Below are positions 1 through 5,139 of a DNA stretch of 5,139 nucleotides, one piece after another. The stretch covers positions 444 through 5,582 of the forward strand of contig DHMZ01000123.1 in assembly GCA_002406055.1 (NCBI GenBank), given 5' to 3'. Source of the stretch: Spirochaetales bacterium UBA4629 (lineage in GTDB: Bacteria > Spirochaetota > Spirochaetia > Sphaerochaetales > Sphaerochaetaceae). Every line of letters starts with the position of its first letter. The first letter of the stretch is position 1. Under the pieces are notes generated by a model. It had not been told where the DNA came from. It saw only the letters and a program-made list of their open reading frames with translations, and made no database searches. A program made the position numbers and the translations under genes.

Positions 1-5
1 CTAGT

Positions 6-49
6 TATCGGCAATTAATATTTAAATTATAGCTAAAATATTGCCGATA
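6..49. repeat. Perfect 10-bp inverted repeat downstream of the HAD gene
   Basis: TATCGGCAAT at 6-15 is matched exactly by its reverse complement ATTGCCGATA at 40-49. The 24 bases between the arms are almost pure A/T and include the palindrome ATTTAAAT. Arm centres are 34 bp apart, about three helical turns. The arms are the most G/C-rich part of this AT-rich end. The element lies 9 bases beyond the stop codon of the minus-strand HAD gene, so it could form a 3' stem-loop on that mRNA. It has no following T-tract in either direction, so it is not a standard intrinsic terminator. A two-site protein-binding element or the end of something left of the window is equally possible. The repeat is certain; its role is unknown. 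Confidence 0.6.
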
Positions 50-57
50 TCTACTGT

Positions 58-777
58 TTACTCAATTATGCTTTTAAGCTCTTCTAGTGATGAGATTATA
101 ATATCTGCATAAGGCTTTAATTCTTTCTTTGAAAAGGTTCCTTCAATTGCGATAGCTTTAACTTTAGTTTTTTTTGCCATTATTAAATCTTCGGGTGTGT
201 CAGAAACAAAACACATGCTAGATCTAGGAATTTTTAACTCTCTTTCTGCTTCTAAAAACGTCTTTTTGCTTGGTTTTTTAATCTTGCTTTCATTTGTAAT
301 TATGTAGCTAAAGTAATTAGAGCCAATATATTCTTCGATTTTTTCAACTGACGCCATTTTATCATTAGAAAAGAGAGCAAGAAGAATTCCCTTATTTTTA
401 AAAAAAGAGAGCGTATCAACTGTGGTTTTCCAATCATAAGAAGAACCATCGAAATACTTATAACGATTCTTGATTTCTAAGAAACCATTCATTGTTCTTA
501 AAGGAGATAGACGGTATTTAATTGTAGTCTTAATTAACTTAAAGATTGCAAAAAGTCTTTTTTTTCTATCAAATACGAATGATTTTGTGTCGATAGAGCC
601 ATCTTTTGAAAAAGAGAGAAGAGACATAAAAGAAGAAATACATTCTTCCTTCTTGCTCTCATTTAATTTTGATAAGGGAAGATTTTCGCATAGGAGCTTA
701 TAAAGGGGCTCTCTCCATAGGTTATATGGAAACAATGTGCCATCTTTATCAAATATAAGTGCTTTAATACCTACCAT
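58..777 (-). CDS. HAD-superfamily hydrolase, phosphoglycolate phosphatase-like
   Basis: This is a 239-residue, probably cytosolic hydrolase of the haloacid dehalogenase superfamily. Motif I is FDKDGTL at residues 9-15, with D10 as the expected nucleophile and D12 as the general acid/base. Motif II is S137 in LFSND. Motif III is the lysine of KKP at 167-169. Motif IV is SDTPEDL at 192-198, with D193 and D197 as magnesium ligands. Residues of about 16-115 between motifs I and II form the cap, a C1-type arrangement like phosphoglycolate phosphatase (Gph) and other small-molecule phosphatases. All four motifs are intact, so it should be active, but substrate cannot be read from sequence. The ATG at 777 is well constrained: an in-frame TAA lies at 789-787 with no other usual start between. 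No Shine-Dalgarno sequence precedes it. The gene is transcribed divergently from ispE and is not obviously linked to it in function. Family assignment is firm; specific function is not. Confidence 0.9.
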   Translation of the reverse strand: MVGIKALIFDKDGTLFPYNLWREPLYKLLCENLPLSKLNESKKEECISSFMSLLSFSKDGSIDTKSFVFDRKKRLFAIFKLIKTTIKYRLSPLRTMNGFLEIKNRYKYFDGSSYDWKTTVDTLSFFKNKGILLALFSNDKMASVEKIEEYIGSNYFSYIITNESKIKKPSKKTFLEAERELKIPRSSMCFVSDTPEDLIMAKKTKVKAIAIEGTFSKKELKPYADIIISSLEELKSIIE

Positions 778-788
778 AAATCTAACTT

Positions 789-817
789 ATTTTATTCTTA
801 CTTTTCTTTTTTTTCTA
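789..817 (-). promoter_or_regulatory. Possible promoter for the HAD gene
   Basis: Read on the minus strand, TAAAAT (794-789) resembles a -10 box with 5 of 6 consensus bases. TAGAAA (817-812) matches the -35 consensus at 4 of 6 positions, with a 17-bp spacer. Transcription would start near 782, giving a leader of about 5 bases before the ATG at 777. The region is so A/T-rich that chance matches are likely. Confidence 0.3.
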
Positions 818-842
818 TTCTATTTAATTGGGAAAAATACTG

Positions 843-871
843 TTATCCTTCTTCAAACTTTTTTGTAGAAT
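843..871 (+). promoter_or_regulatory. Possible promoter for ispE and the operon
   Basis: TAGAAT at 866-871 matches the -10 consensus at 5 of 6 positions. The base spaced for a -35 box with a 17-bp spacer is TTATCC (843-848), a poor 3-of-6 match. Normal spacing from this -10 puts +1 at about 878, exactly the A of the ispE start codon, so the transcript would be leaderless. The absence of any Shine-Dalgarno sequence before that ATG agrees with this. The -10 is credible, the -35 weak. Confidence 0.35.
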
Positions 872-877
872 GATGTT

Positions 878-1675
878 ATGCAAATGATTGTTCACTCTTA
901 TGCAAAGGCAAATGTTGGCTTAAAAGTAACAGGGAGAAGAGAAGATGGTTATCATACAATCTCGTCATATTTCCTTCTTTTGCCTTTTTATGATGAAATA
1001 AATGTGTCTATTGAAGAAGGACCATATTCTGTATCAATAAAAGGAAATGAAAGCTACATAGGAAGTAAAGAGGATTTAATGGAGAAGAGTGCGCGTCTCT
1101 TCTCTCTTGAAACTGGGCTTTCCTTTTCTCTAAAGATTGAAATTAAAAAGAATATTCCTCTACAAGCGGGGCTAGGTGGAGGAAGCAGTGATGCTGCTTC
1201 TGTCTTAATTGCACTTAATAACTATTTTAAATACTTTTCGCAAGAAGAATTAATAGACTTTTCTCAATTGATTGGCGCTGATGTTCCATTCTTCACTTCT
1301 GGCTATAAATGTGCATATGTAAGTGGAATAGGGGAAAGGGTTGAAGAGAGAGAATGGCTCAAAGAGTACAAATATGTTTCGCTTTTCAGAGCAAAGGGAA
1401 GTGGAGTATCAACAATAGAAGCTTATAGAAAACTAGATGAATACAATCTTAATACAACACCGCTCTCTAATCTTTTTTATCCTCTAAAGCGCAGTGAATT
1501 TCCAAATGATTTTGAACTTATAGAAGGTAAAAGCATATTTGATGAAATAAAGAATACAATAAAAGAAGATGATTATCTTTCACTTAGTGGTAGTGGCAGT
1601 GTTTGGTTTTTACTTTCCAAAGAACCCTATTGCTCAAAAAGTGAATATTTCTTAAGTTGTAAAAAGATAATATAG
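878..1675 (+). CDS. ispE: 4-diphosphocytidyl-2-C-methyl-D-erythritol kinase (IspE)
   Basis: IspE phosphorylates the 2-hydroxyl of 4-diphosphocytidyl-2-C-methyl-D-erythritol with ATP, the fourth step of the MEP pathway to isoprenoid precursors, in the cytosol. The 265-residue product shows the GHMP kinase pattern. The N-terminal YAKANVGL (8-15) contains K10, which aligns with the active-site lysine, followed by REDGYH at 21-26. The glycine-rich ATP loop is PLQAGLGGGSSDAA at 94-107. GADVPF at 133-138 carries the catalytic aspartate D135. Motif 3 is LSGSGS at 236-241. It is slightly shorter than the usual 280-300 residues but lacks no motif. The reading frame is closed upstream by TAG at 866-868, so the start is ATG 878 or ATG 884; neither has a Shine-Dalgarno sequence. 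It is the first gene of the plus-strand series; a tRNA gene follows after 41 bases. Confidence 0.96.
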   Translation: MQMIVHSYAKANVGLKVTGRREDGYHTISSYFLLLPFYDEINVSIEEGPYSVSIKGNESYIGSKEDLMEKSARLFSLETGLSFSLKIEIKKNIPLQAGLGGGSSDAASVLIALNNYFKYFSQEELIDFSQLIGADVPFFTSGYKCAYVSGIGERVEEREWLKEYKYVSLFRAKGSGVSTIEAYRKLDEYNLNTTPLSNLFYPLKRSEFPNDFELIEGKSIFDEIKNTIKEDDYLSLSGSGSVWFLLSKEPYCSKSEYFLSCKKII

Positions 1676-1716
1676 ACTGAAATCGATATTTCTGATATCT
1701 TTCTTCATTGTTACAT

Positions 1717-1788
1717 AGGGGCGTAGCCCAATGGTTAAGGCAGGAGATTTTGATTCTCCATATTGCGGTTCGACTCCGCACGCCCTTA
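1717..1788 (+). tRNA. tRNA-Gln (anticodon UUG)
   Basis: A complete 72-base cloverleaf can be drawn. The acceptor stem pairs 1717-1723 with 1781-1787. The D arm runs from GCC at 1726-1728 to GGC at 1739-1741, with the loop GG at 1733-1734. The anticodon stem GGAGA (1743-1747) pairs with TCTCC (1755-1759). The loop TTTTGAT (1748-1754) places anticodon TTG at 1750-1752, which reads CAA. The T stem TGCGG (1764-1768) pairs with CCGCA (1776-1780) around the loop TTCGACT. The discriminator is A1788. CCA is not encoded, so CCA-adding enzyme is needed. The first pair is A1-U72 and the second is G-U, a weak acceptor end as expected for a glutamine tRNA, although bacterial tRNA-Gln usually has U1-A72. 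With no convincing promoter of its own, it is probably processed from the ispE-rplY transcript. Confidence 0.95.
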
Positions 1789-1819
1789 TAAAGCGTCTTG
1801 TGGCGTGAAAAAAATGGTA

Positions 1820-1837
1820 ATGGGATTTAAAGCCCAT
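1820..1837 (+). other. Small hairpin in the rplY leader
   Basis: ATGGG (1820-1824) and CCCAT (1833-1837) form a perfect 5-bp stem with an 8-base loop. It ends 7 bases before the AAGGAG ribosome-binding site of rplY. It could tune access to the site or mark a processing point downstream of the tRNA, but a 5-bp stem can occur by chance. There is no T-tract, so it is not a terminator. Confidence 0.35.
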
Positions 1838-1844
1838 GAGAGTT

Positions 1845-1850
1845 AAGGAG
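1845..1850 (+). promoter_or_regulatory. Ribosome-binding site that fixes the rplY start
   Basis: AAGGAG lies 6 bases before ATG 1857. The in-frame ATG at 1836 lies upstream of this site and would add seven residues not expected at an L25 N-terminus. The site therefore decides in favour of 1857. Confidence 0.9.
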
Positions 1851-1856
1851 AAAAAA

Positions 1857-2525
1857 ATGGCTAAAGAAAAAACACTTTCAGCTGAATTAAGAACAAGTGA
1901 TTTTGGTTCTGCAGGATCTAGAAGAGTAGTAAGAAGCGGACGTATTCCAGCAGTTATCTATGGAAAGAAGGGCGTTGCTCCAGTATATGTAACTCTAGAT
2001 GCTAGAGAATTTAATATGAAGAAGAATACCTTCACTGAAACAACTCTTATTACACTTAAGATTAATGGTGAAGAAGATAAGAATGTATTCGTTAAGGATG
2101 TTCAGGAAAACCTCTTAAAGAATTGTATCCAGCACGTTGACCTCTTCGAAGTTACATTTGGTCAGCTTCTCAGAACAAAGGTTTCTGTTGTTCTCGAAGG
2201 TTCTCCAGTTGGTGTTAAGAATGGTGGTGTTCTTGAGCAGGTTACACACGAAATCGAAATCGAGTGTTTCCCACGTAACCTCCCTGAAAAGCTTGTTGCA
2301 GATGTTTCTAAGCTTGATGTTAATGAGACATTCAGAATTTCAGATCTCGAAATTCCATCAACAATTAAGGTTCTTGAAGATGGCGATGTAACAATTGCTT
2401 CTGTTAAGATGGTTAGAGAAGATATCGCTGAGCCAAGCACAGATGAGAATGCTGCTCCAGAAGTTACAACAGGTGCTGCAGCAAATGCTGATGCTACTAC
2501 TGCTGATGCTAGTGCAACAAAATAA
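1857..2525 (+). CDS. rplY: 50S ribosomal protein L25, CTC/TL5 long form
   Basis: L25 binds 5S rRNA in the central protuberance of the large ribosomal subunit. The 222-residue product has the two-domain CTC/TL5 layout rather than the short E. coli form. The N-terminal 5S rRNA-binding domain covers about residues 3-95, with GRIPAVIYG at 28-36 and IQHVDLFEV at 91-99. A beta-rich C-terminal TL5 domain covers about 100-188, with GVLEQVTHEIEIECFP at 124-139. The tail from about 190 to 222 is rich in Ala, Thr, Asp and Glu and looks disordered. ATG 1857 is chosen for its strong AAGGAG site. Lysine is coded AAG in 14 of 17 cases, with AAA only near the two ends, unlike the AAA-rich neighbours; this fits high expression. 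The stop overlaps the pth start in TAATG. In Borrelia spoVG lies just upstream; here the tRNA gene does. Confidence 0.95.
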   Translation: MAKEKTLSAELRTSDFGSAGSRRVVRSGRIPAVIYGKKGVAPVYVTLDAREFNMKKNTFTETTLITLKINGEEDKNVFVKDVQENLLKNCIQHVDLFEVTFGQLLRTKVSVVLEGSPVGVKNGGVLEQVTHEIEIECFPRNLPEKLVADVSKLDVNETFRISDLEIPSTIKVLEDGDVTIASVKMVREDIAEPSTDENAAPEVTTGAAANADATTADASATK

Positions 2526-3079
2526 TGACTTTTATATTTGGACTCGGGAATCCAGGTTCTGAGTACAAAGGAACAAGGCATAATGTCGGTTTTATGACCG
2601 TAGATAAAATAGCAGCGCTTAAGGGTTTAAAGCTCCGAAAGCGCTGTTTTTATCCATATAAAATTGCCTATTTCTGCGACAAGAAGACTGCCTTGGTAGA
2701 ACCCTTAACATATATGAATAATTCTGGATTAGCTACAACCTCTCTTTTAAAAGATGGCGATAGGTTAATTGTTATATGTGACCAAATGGATCTTCCTGTT
2801 GGAAAGATTAGAATAAAGAAGAAGGGCGGAAGCGCAGGACATAATGGCTTGAAGTCAATCATAAACGCATGGAGTGAAGACTTTATTCATGTCTATGTTG
2901 GGATTGACCACCCAAAGGAAGGAGTTGGTGTTGCTGACTATGTGCTTTCTTCTTTCTCTGACGAAGAAAAACTTAAGCTTGATAAAGCATTAGATTTTCT
3001 AGCCCCAAAGATTCTTGAGATAACAGAAGGAAAAGAGATAGATGAAATTATCAGAGATGTTAATTCGTTTACGCTCTAA
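2525..3079 (+). CDS. pth: Peptidyl-tRNA hydrolase
   Basis: Pth cleaves the ester bond of peptidyl-tRNAs that drop off ribosomes, recycling the tRNA in the cytosol. The 184-residue product matches the bacterial Pth1 family in length (about 190). It opens with FGLGNPG (5-11) and TRHNVGF (17-23), which holds the catalytic histidine H19; N9 aligns with N10 of E. coli. YMNNSG at 63-68 supplies the substrate-contacting Met and Asn. CDQMDLPVG at 85-93 carries D86, equivalent to the E. coli D93 that supports the histidine. GGSAGHNGL at 101-109 contains N107, equivalent to N114. All key residues are present. The ATG shares a base with the rplY stop (TAATG) and has no Shine-Dalgarno of its own, so translation probably depends on termination-reinitiation from rplY. 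This would tie Pth output to L25. Confidence 0.97.
   Translation: MTFIFGLGNPGSEYKGTRHNVGFMTVDKIAALKGLKLRKRCFYPYKIAYFCDKKTALVEPLTYMNNSGLATTSLLKDGDRLIVICDQMDLPVGKIRIKKKGGSAGHNGLKSIINAWSEDFIHVYVGIDHPKEGVGVADYVLSSFSDEEKLKLDKALDFLAPKILEITEGKEIDEIIRDVNSFTL
3025..3031 (+). promoter_or_regulatory. Ribosome-binding site for tilS, inside pth
   Basis: AGAAGGA lies 10 bases before ATG 3042, within the pth coding sequence. It favours 3042 over the in-frame ATG at 3057, which has only weak purine sequence before it. The spacing is somewhat long. Confidence 0.5.
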
Positions 3080-4313
3080 GATTCCGCAGGAAGGTAAGCT
3101 ACTTCTCGCTTTTTCTGGCGGAGAAGATTCTCTCTTTTTAATGTATTTGCTTTCTCTCTACTTTTCTGATAGGGCTGAGGCTTTGTATGTGAACCATAAT
3201 CTTCGAGGAGAAGAAGAACTAAAAAAAGAAATAGAAAGAAATAAGCATAATGCCTCTAAGTTAGGTATTCCTCTTGTCATTAAAACGATAGAAAGAGGTG
3301 TGATAGAGAGAAGAGCAAAAATAGATAAGTGTGGTATTGAAGCTTCTGCGAGAAAAGAGCGATATAGTCTCCTCTATAGCTATGCTAGAGAAAACAATTT
3401 TAGCTTCATTTTGACAGCTCATCATCAGGACGATCAAACTGAAACTATTTTAATGCGAATGCTTTCTTTCTCTCCTTTTTGGGCATGGGGAGGTATTAGA
3501 GAGCGTGATGGCATGCTCGTTCGTCCGCTTTTAGATACCAAAAAGAAAGACATAAAAGAGGCTATACAAACACTTTCTCTTGAGCCGAGTCTTGATTCAA
3601 CTAATAGCGATACACACTATAAAAGAAATTATATTCGATCTTTCATCCTTCCTTCTTTATCTGACAGTGAGAAAGACGTAATTTCAAAAATTGCAAAGAA
3701 TGTTTCTGCACTTAATGACGAAGAAGTTAAGTTCATTACTCTTTCTAGTCTCTATGCTTCTTTTTTGCGTTCAGAGTATCTTGCTCTTTCTCCACTACAA
3801 AAAGAAGAGACTCTTTACTCAATTTTTTCTGCTTTTGGTGAAGAAAATAGGATAAGTAGAGGCCACTTAAAAGAGATAGATGAAGGAATAAAGGATGGTA
3901 GAAGCAAATATGAAAGCAAAAGATATGTCTTTTATTTTTCAAAAGACAAAATAAAAGCTTATAAAAAGATTGATGATTTCTCTTCTCTTTTTTTATTCTC
4001 TGACACTGCTCTGCCTTATTCTTTGAAAGTGTCTACAAAAGAGAAGAGTTCTCTTGATTTAAAAATAGATAGAGCTGTATCAGAAAAGAGCATAATTAGA
4101 AAAACAAGAAAAGATGATGTTATTCTCTTAAAAGATGGAGAGAGAAAGATAAGTTCGCTACTCAAAGAGAAAAAACTACCTTATGCTATAGTGATGGAGA
4201 AAGAGGGCAAGATCTTAGCTTTCTTTTCTTCTTTCTTAGGTGAAAGAGATAGGATTACTTCTTCTTTAATCGGAAAAGAGGGAGAGTGTGTCAGAATAGA
4301 ATTGGGACGGTAA
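3042..4313 (+). CDS. tilS: tRNA(Ile)-lysidine synthetase
   Basis: TilS uses ATP to attach lysine to C34 of the CAU anticodon of tRNA-Ile2, so the tRNA reads AUA and is charged with isoleucine. The reaction is cytosolic and normally essential. The 423-residue product starts with an N-type ATP-pyrophosphatase fold. The PP-loop is SGGEDS at 25-30. VNHNLRG at 50-56, ASARKERY at 101-108 and LTAHHQDDQTETILMR at 124-139 follow. RPLLDTKKKDI lies at 161-171, and DSTNSD through RNYIR at 185-199. The central part is divergent and rich in Ser, Lys and Leu. The C-terminal TilS domain is recognisable from about 351 (IIRKTRKDD) to ISSLLKEKKLP at 370-380. The gene overlaps pth by 38 bases in another frame. 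The start is 3042 by its upstream AGAAGGA; 3057 remains possible. Product length is normal for the family. Confidence 0.95.
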   Translation: MKLSEMLIRLRSKIPQEGKLLLAFSGGEDSLFLMYLLSLYFSDRAEALYVNHNLRGEEELKKEIERNKHNASKLGIPLVIKTIERGVIERRAKIDKCGIEASARKERYSLLYSYARENNFSFILTAHHQDDQTETILMRMLSFSPFWAWGGIRERDGMLVRPLLDTKKKDIKEAIQTLSLEPSLDSTNSDTHYKRNYIRSFILPSLSDSEKDVISKIAKNVSALNDEEVKFITLSSLYASFLRSEYLALSPLQKEETLYSIFSAFGEENRISRGHLKEIDEGIKDGRSKYESKRYVFYFSKDKIKAYKKIDDFSSLFLFSDTALPYSLKVSTKEKSSLDLKIDRAVSEKSIIRKTRKDDVILLKDGERKISSLLKEKKLPYAIVMEKEGKILAFFSSFLGERDRITSSLIGKEGECVRIELGR

Positions 4314-4319
4314 AGGCGG
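4312..4319 (+). promoter_or_regulatory. Ribosome-binding site for the MscS-type gene
   Basis: AAAGGCGG overlaps the tilS stop codon and sits just before ATG 4322, with AAAGG 5 bases from the start. This supports 4322 over the upstream in-frame GTG at 4286, which would lie inside tilS and add 12 residues without a typical membrane-protein N-terminus. Confidence 0.7.
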
Positions 4320-4321
4320 AA

Positions 4322-5128
4322 ATGGAAAACGTTGAACTATTTTTTGAAAACTATGGTCTATTATATACTTCGACCATAATAATAGCTTTCTTGGGTATAC
4401 TTACTATAAGAAATATTATTCGTATTGTCGAAAAGCTATTAATAGGAAGCACTGTTGATGCTTCTCTTATTAACTTTATTTCTACGATAGTAAAAATATT
4501 ACTATATTTAGCTTTGCTTTTTATTTGCTTAGGAAGATTGAATGTTCCTCTTAATGGTGTTGTTTCTGCTTTAAGCGCAATCACACTTGCAATAGGCCTT
4601 GCCGTTCAAGATATTATCGGTGGTGTTGCCAATGGAATAATGATGGTAACAAGTAAGCTCTTTAAAGTTAATGACTATGTAGATATTGGTGATTATTCTG
4701 GTTCTGTTAAAGAGATAAAGCTTTTACATACTGTGCTTGTTACGCCAGACAATAAAACAATAACAATTCCAAACAAGGTTGTTTTTTCTTCTTCTATTAC
4801 AAATTATTCCGAGTATAAGGTAAGACGATTAGATACAATCTTTGGAATTGATTATGATTCAAATGTAGAAAAAGCGAAGAGAGTATTACTAGAATTAGCT
4901 TCTTCTTCTCCTTTAGTTTTGAAAGATCCTAAGCCAATGATTGTTGTTAAAGAACTTAAAGACAGTGAGATAGATTTGCTTCTACGTGTATGGGTTAATT
5001 CAAAAGACTATTGGGATTTAACTTGGTTTTTAAATGAGAAGGGATTAGATGCTTTAGTAAAGGAAGGTATAGAGGTGCCTTATCCTCAGTTAACGCTGAG
5101 CTATAGAAAAGGAGAGAAAAAGAAATGA
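4322..5128 (+). CDS. Small-conductance mechanosensitive channel, MscS family
   Basis: This 268-residue inner-membrane protein should form a heptameric channel that opens under membrane tension and releases solutes on osmotic downshock. Three hydrophobic segments lie at about residues 11-30, 52-72 and 78-110; the third is the Gly/Ala-rich pore helix. The MscS signature follows: GLAVQDIIGGVANGIMM (92-108), KLFKVNDYVDIG (112-123), a short SGSVKEI turn (126-132), then TPDNKTITIPN (141-151) of the beta domain. The alpha/beta domain occupies about 165-260, with the VPYPQ motif at 252-256, and a lysine-rich end follows. Length is close to E. coli MscS (286), so it is the minimal three-helix form without extra sensor domains. 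It begins 8 bases after the tilS stop codon and its stop overlaps the next gene's ATG, so it is part of the operon. B. burgdorferi has ftsH after tilS; the channel takes that position here. Family is firm; paralogue identity is not. Confidence 0.93.
   Translation: MENVELFFENYGLLYTSTIIIAFLGILTIRNIIRIVEKLLIGSTVDASLINFISTIVKILLYLALLFICLGRLNVPLNGVVSALSAITLAIGLAVQDIIGGVANGIMMVTSKLFKVNDYVDIGDYSGSVKEIKLLHTVLVTPDNKTITIPNKVVFSSSITNYSEYKVRRLDTIFGIDYDSNVEKAKRVLLELASSSPLVLKDPKPMIVVKELKDSEIDLLLRVWVNSKDYWDLTWFLNEKGLDALVKEGIEVPYPQLTLSYRKGEKKK
5108..5114 (+). promoter_or_regulatory. Ribosome-binding site for the truncated last gene
   Basis: AAAGGAG lies 10 bases before ATG 5125, within the end of the channel gene. 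It is a strong match to the anti-SD sequence with slightly long spacing, and is the main reason to believe a gene starts there. Confidence 0.6.
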
Positions 5129-5139
5129 TTGAATTCTTA
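5125..5139 (+). CDS. Start of a further operon gene, cut by the window edge
   Basis: Five codons (MIEFL) are visible from ATG 5125, whose ATGA overlaps the channel gene's TGA. The preceding AAAGGAG and the tight spacing of all upstream genes support a real start. The product cannot be identified from five residues. Confidence 0.5.

Noticed and set aside
470..703. A 77-codon plus-strand frame inside the HAD gene.
   Set aside because: It lies wholly antisense to a gene with all four HAD motifs and resembles no known protein.
801..816. T-rich run as an intrinsic terminator.
   Set aside because: No stem-loop precedes it and no plus-strand gene ends nearby; it is part of the divergent promoter spacer.
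1679..1699. AT-rich hairpins between ispE and the tRNA (GAAAT/ATTTC and GATAT/ATATC) as a terminator.
   Set aside because: The stems are 5 bp with one G-C pair each, mutually exclusive, and followed only by a broken T-rich stretch.
1584..1837. Two minus-strand frames running through the tRNA gene.
   Set aside because: They cover a complete tRNA cloverleaf and the end of ispE and share no protein-like motif.
1836..1856. Longer rplY starting at ATG 1836.
   Set aside because: AAGGAG lies downstream of this ATG and is ideally spaced for 1857; the extra residues are mostly Lys/Arg read from the SD region.
2162..2581. A 139-codon minus-strand reading frame opposite rplY and the pth start.
   Set aside because: It mirrors a strongly supported rplY, has no ribosome-binding site or recognisable motif, and its Ser/Thr/Ala-rich translation reflects the opposite strand of the biased rplY codons.
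4286..4321. Longer channel gene from GTG 4286.
   Set aside because: It would lie inside tilS without a suitable SD, while ATG 4322 has one at the right distance.
1..5139. CRISPR array, insertion sequence, riboswitch, toxin-antitoxin or other accessory system.
   Set aside because: No spaced direct repeats, transposase motifs or known riboswitch core were seen; the window is almost filled by housekeeping genes.

Overview
The window is AT-rich bacterial chromosome, by eye roughly one third G+C. It carries compact housekeeping genes and no mobile element, CRISPR array or phage gene. The order ispE, tRNA-Gln, rplY, pth, tilS points to a spirochaete: Borrelia burgdorferi carries spoVG-rplY-pth-tilS-ftsH (BB0785 to BB0789). 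The composition fits a low-GC, possibly host-associated member, but this lineage call rests on gene order and was not checked by a search.

Region by region: bases 1-57 hold a perfect 10-bp inverted repeat beyond the 3' end of a minus-strand HAD-type phosphatase gene (58-777). A 100-bp divergent spacer (778-877) separates that gene from ispE and holds weak promoter-like sequences for both directions. Neither flanking start codon has a Shine-Dalgarno sequence, and the best plus-strand -10 box predicts transcription starting on the ispE ATG itself. From 878 to the right edge everything is on the plus strand: ispE (isoprenoid precursor kinase), a tRNA-Gln(UUG) gene, rplY (long CTC/TL5-type ribosomal protein L25), pth (peptidyl-tRNA hydrolase), tilS (tRNA-Ile lysidine synthetase), an MscS-type mechanosensitive channel gene, and the first five codons of a further gene.

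The plus-strand genes look like one operon. rplY and pth share a TAATG, pth and tilS overlap by 38 bases, tilS and the channel gene are 8 bases apart, and the channel gene and the next gene share an ATGA. The central block serves translation: a tRNA, a 5S rRNA-binding protein, rescue of peptidyl-tRNA, and modification of the tRNA-Ile2 anticodon. IspE belongs to the MEP isoprenoid pathway and the channel to osmotic protection, so those two are linked by position rather than by obvious function.

I found no previously undescribed system. The points most worth a second look are the SD-less divergent starts, the A1-U72 pair in the tRNA-Gln, the absence of spoVG and of an adjacent ftsH relative to the Borrelia order, the hairpin before the rplY ribosome-binding site, and the inverted repeat at the left edge.
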